Part shown: positions 50,806 through 51,394 of the stretch, one piece after another
Layout: every line of letters starts with the position of its first letter
Position numbering within the stretch: position 1 is the stretch's first letter
Assembly (NCBI RefSeq): GCF_009649845.1
Contig: NZ_WJIE01000028.1
Location: forward strand, 1-51,394
Direction of reading: 5' to 3'
DNA: 51,394 nucleotides
Source of the DNA: Polyangium spumosum
Lineage (GTDB): Bacteria > Myxococcota_A > Polyangia > Polyangiales > Polyangiaceae
The notes under the pieces: model-generated
Database searches by the model: none
Seen by the model: only the letters and a program-made list of their open reading frames with translations
Told to the model about the DNA's origin: nothing
Translations under genes and position numbers: made by a program

Positions 50806-51212
50806 TTTCGGCCCGTTTTCGGTCGCATTGTAGACGCCGGGCCGCCGATCTCGCGTTCGACGACCGCGAGCCGCCGCTCGAGGGCGACGCAACGTTCGCG
50901 GAGCTCATGAACGGCAAGCGCGGCCGCTACCGGAACCGGACAGGCCAGATAAAGCCCCTCGAGCCGCACCATGGCGCCCTCCCGACCGCGCCGCGAGACG
51001 AGGATCTCGACGTGGTGCTCTTTTTCGAGCGCCCGGAGCCGCCGCAGCAGCCGACGGCGCCAATCAGGATGCTTCGTCGCCTCGCCGATCATGGCGCCCG
51101 CTTCGGCAAGCTCGATGCAGCCGGGCGGACGGGATTCCACGCGTGCCGCGTCGGGGGTACGCGCCGCGACTACATTGACCACCGCCTCCCAATTGGACTC
51201 CATCGGGGCCAT
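50802..51212 (-). CDS. Hypothetical phage protein with N-terminal HTH-like and C-terminal coiled-coil regions
   Basis: 136 residues from ATG at 51212 (AGAGAGG upstream). Middle: HPDWRRRLLRRLRALEKEHH, EILVSRRGREGAMVRLEGLY. C-terminus: a heptad-like helix (VHELRERCVALERRLAVVER). Coupled to the HNH gene. Function unknown. Confidence 0.7.
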   Translation of the reverse strand: MAPMESNWEAVVNVVAARTPDAARVESRPPGCIELAEAGAMIGEATKHPDWRRRLLRRLRALEKEHHVEILVSRRGREGAMVRLEGLYLACPVPVAAALAVHELRERCVALERRLAVVEREIGGPASTMRPKTGRK

Positions 51213-51394
51213 AGCGGACCTCTCTTCGTCGAAGGGTCGCTCCGGTCGGGGATCGGGGGAAGTAAAAAATAAAATGTCGAGCGCGGTCAGGGCGCCTCGA
51301 CCCCGGGGAAGATTTTCGACGAGCGCCGGCCTCCTCGCCGAGGCCCCCTCGACCCCTTGCGCGCGCCGAGCTCGCGCCCCTCGACCAGGCCCGG
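51213..51394 (-). other. Upstream edge: AT-rich spacer and possible end of another gene
   Basis: An AT-rich patch at 51261-51277 stands out from the GC-rich surroundings and may hold a late promoter for the minus-strand genes. From 51394 down to a stop at 51287 one minus-strand frame is open with phage-like Arg/Gly-rich sequence (GLVEGRELGARKGSRGPRR) and could be the end of the next gene, but this is too short to decide. Confidence 0.3.

Noticed and set aside
1-51394. CRISPR arrays, rRNA genes, insertion sequences
   Set aside because: No regularly spaced short repeats, no rRNA sequence and no transposase gene were seen.

Overview
The window is GC-rich with tightly packed genes. It carries two Mu-like virion-structure modules that face each other as mirror images. 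The base composition, the Ala/Arg/Glu-rich proteins, the Cys-rich 'CxPCxC' surface lipoproteins and the ECF-like sigma factors suggest a myxobacterial (Polyangiales-like) host or its phage. That assignment is an inference from style, not from a marker gene.

Layout. Bases 1-17568 (+ strand) hold one structural module: portal/exonuclease fusion (cut by the window edge), protease-scaffold, capsid cement, major capsid, head-tail connectors, tail sheath, tube, tail assembly chaperone with a -1 frameshift, tape measure, baseplate hub, spike, gp25, J, tail protein I and a tail-tip/fibre protein. Bases 30534-48104 (- strand) hold a second copy, colinear gene for gene and about 95-99 % identical in most proteins. 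The right copy continues outward into terminase large and small subunits, a small unknown gene, an HNH nuclease and another unknown gene (48211-51212). The two copies form an inverted repeat of about 17.57 kb with a spacer of about 12.97 kb.

The spacer (17569-30533) is itself mirror-symmetric, but its two halves are much more diverged than the phage arms. Each half has the same gene order, reading from the centre towards the phage fibre gene: outer-membrane-like protein, Cys-rich lipoprotein, sigma factor fused to a membrane anchor and an extracytoplasmic domain, winged-helix-like protein, small 'GSDGxxYV' protein. The left half adds an XRE regulator and a 148-aa two-repeat relative of the small protein. 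In the middle lie a large serine recombinase with a small overlapping upstream ORF, and an anchored hypothetical protein. The recombinase gene's 3' end contains a sequence like the 3' end of tRNA-Glu, a candidate attachment core.

How it may work together (inference): two related prophages, or one element with duplicated virion genes, lie tail to tail. Each carries a conversion cassette that looks like a surface-sensing system: a barrel-like exported protein and a lipoprotein co-transcribed with a sigma factor tethered to the inner membrane. Both cassettes start from the same unusual promoter, placed so close to the start codon that the mRNA would be nearly leaderless. No lysis genes, transposase, replication genes, complete tRNA, rRNA or CRISPR array are visible here.
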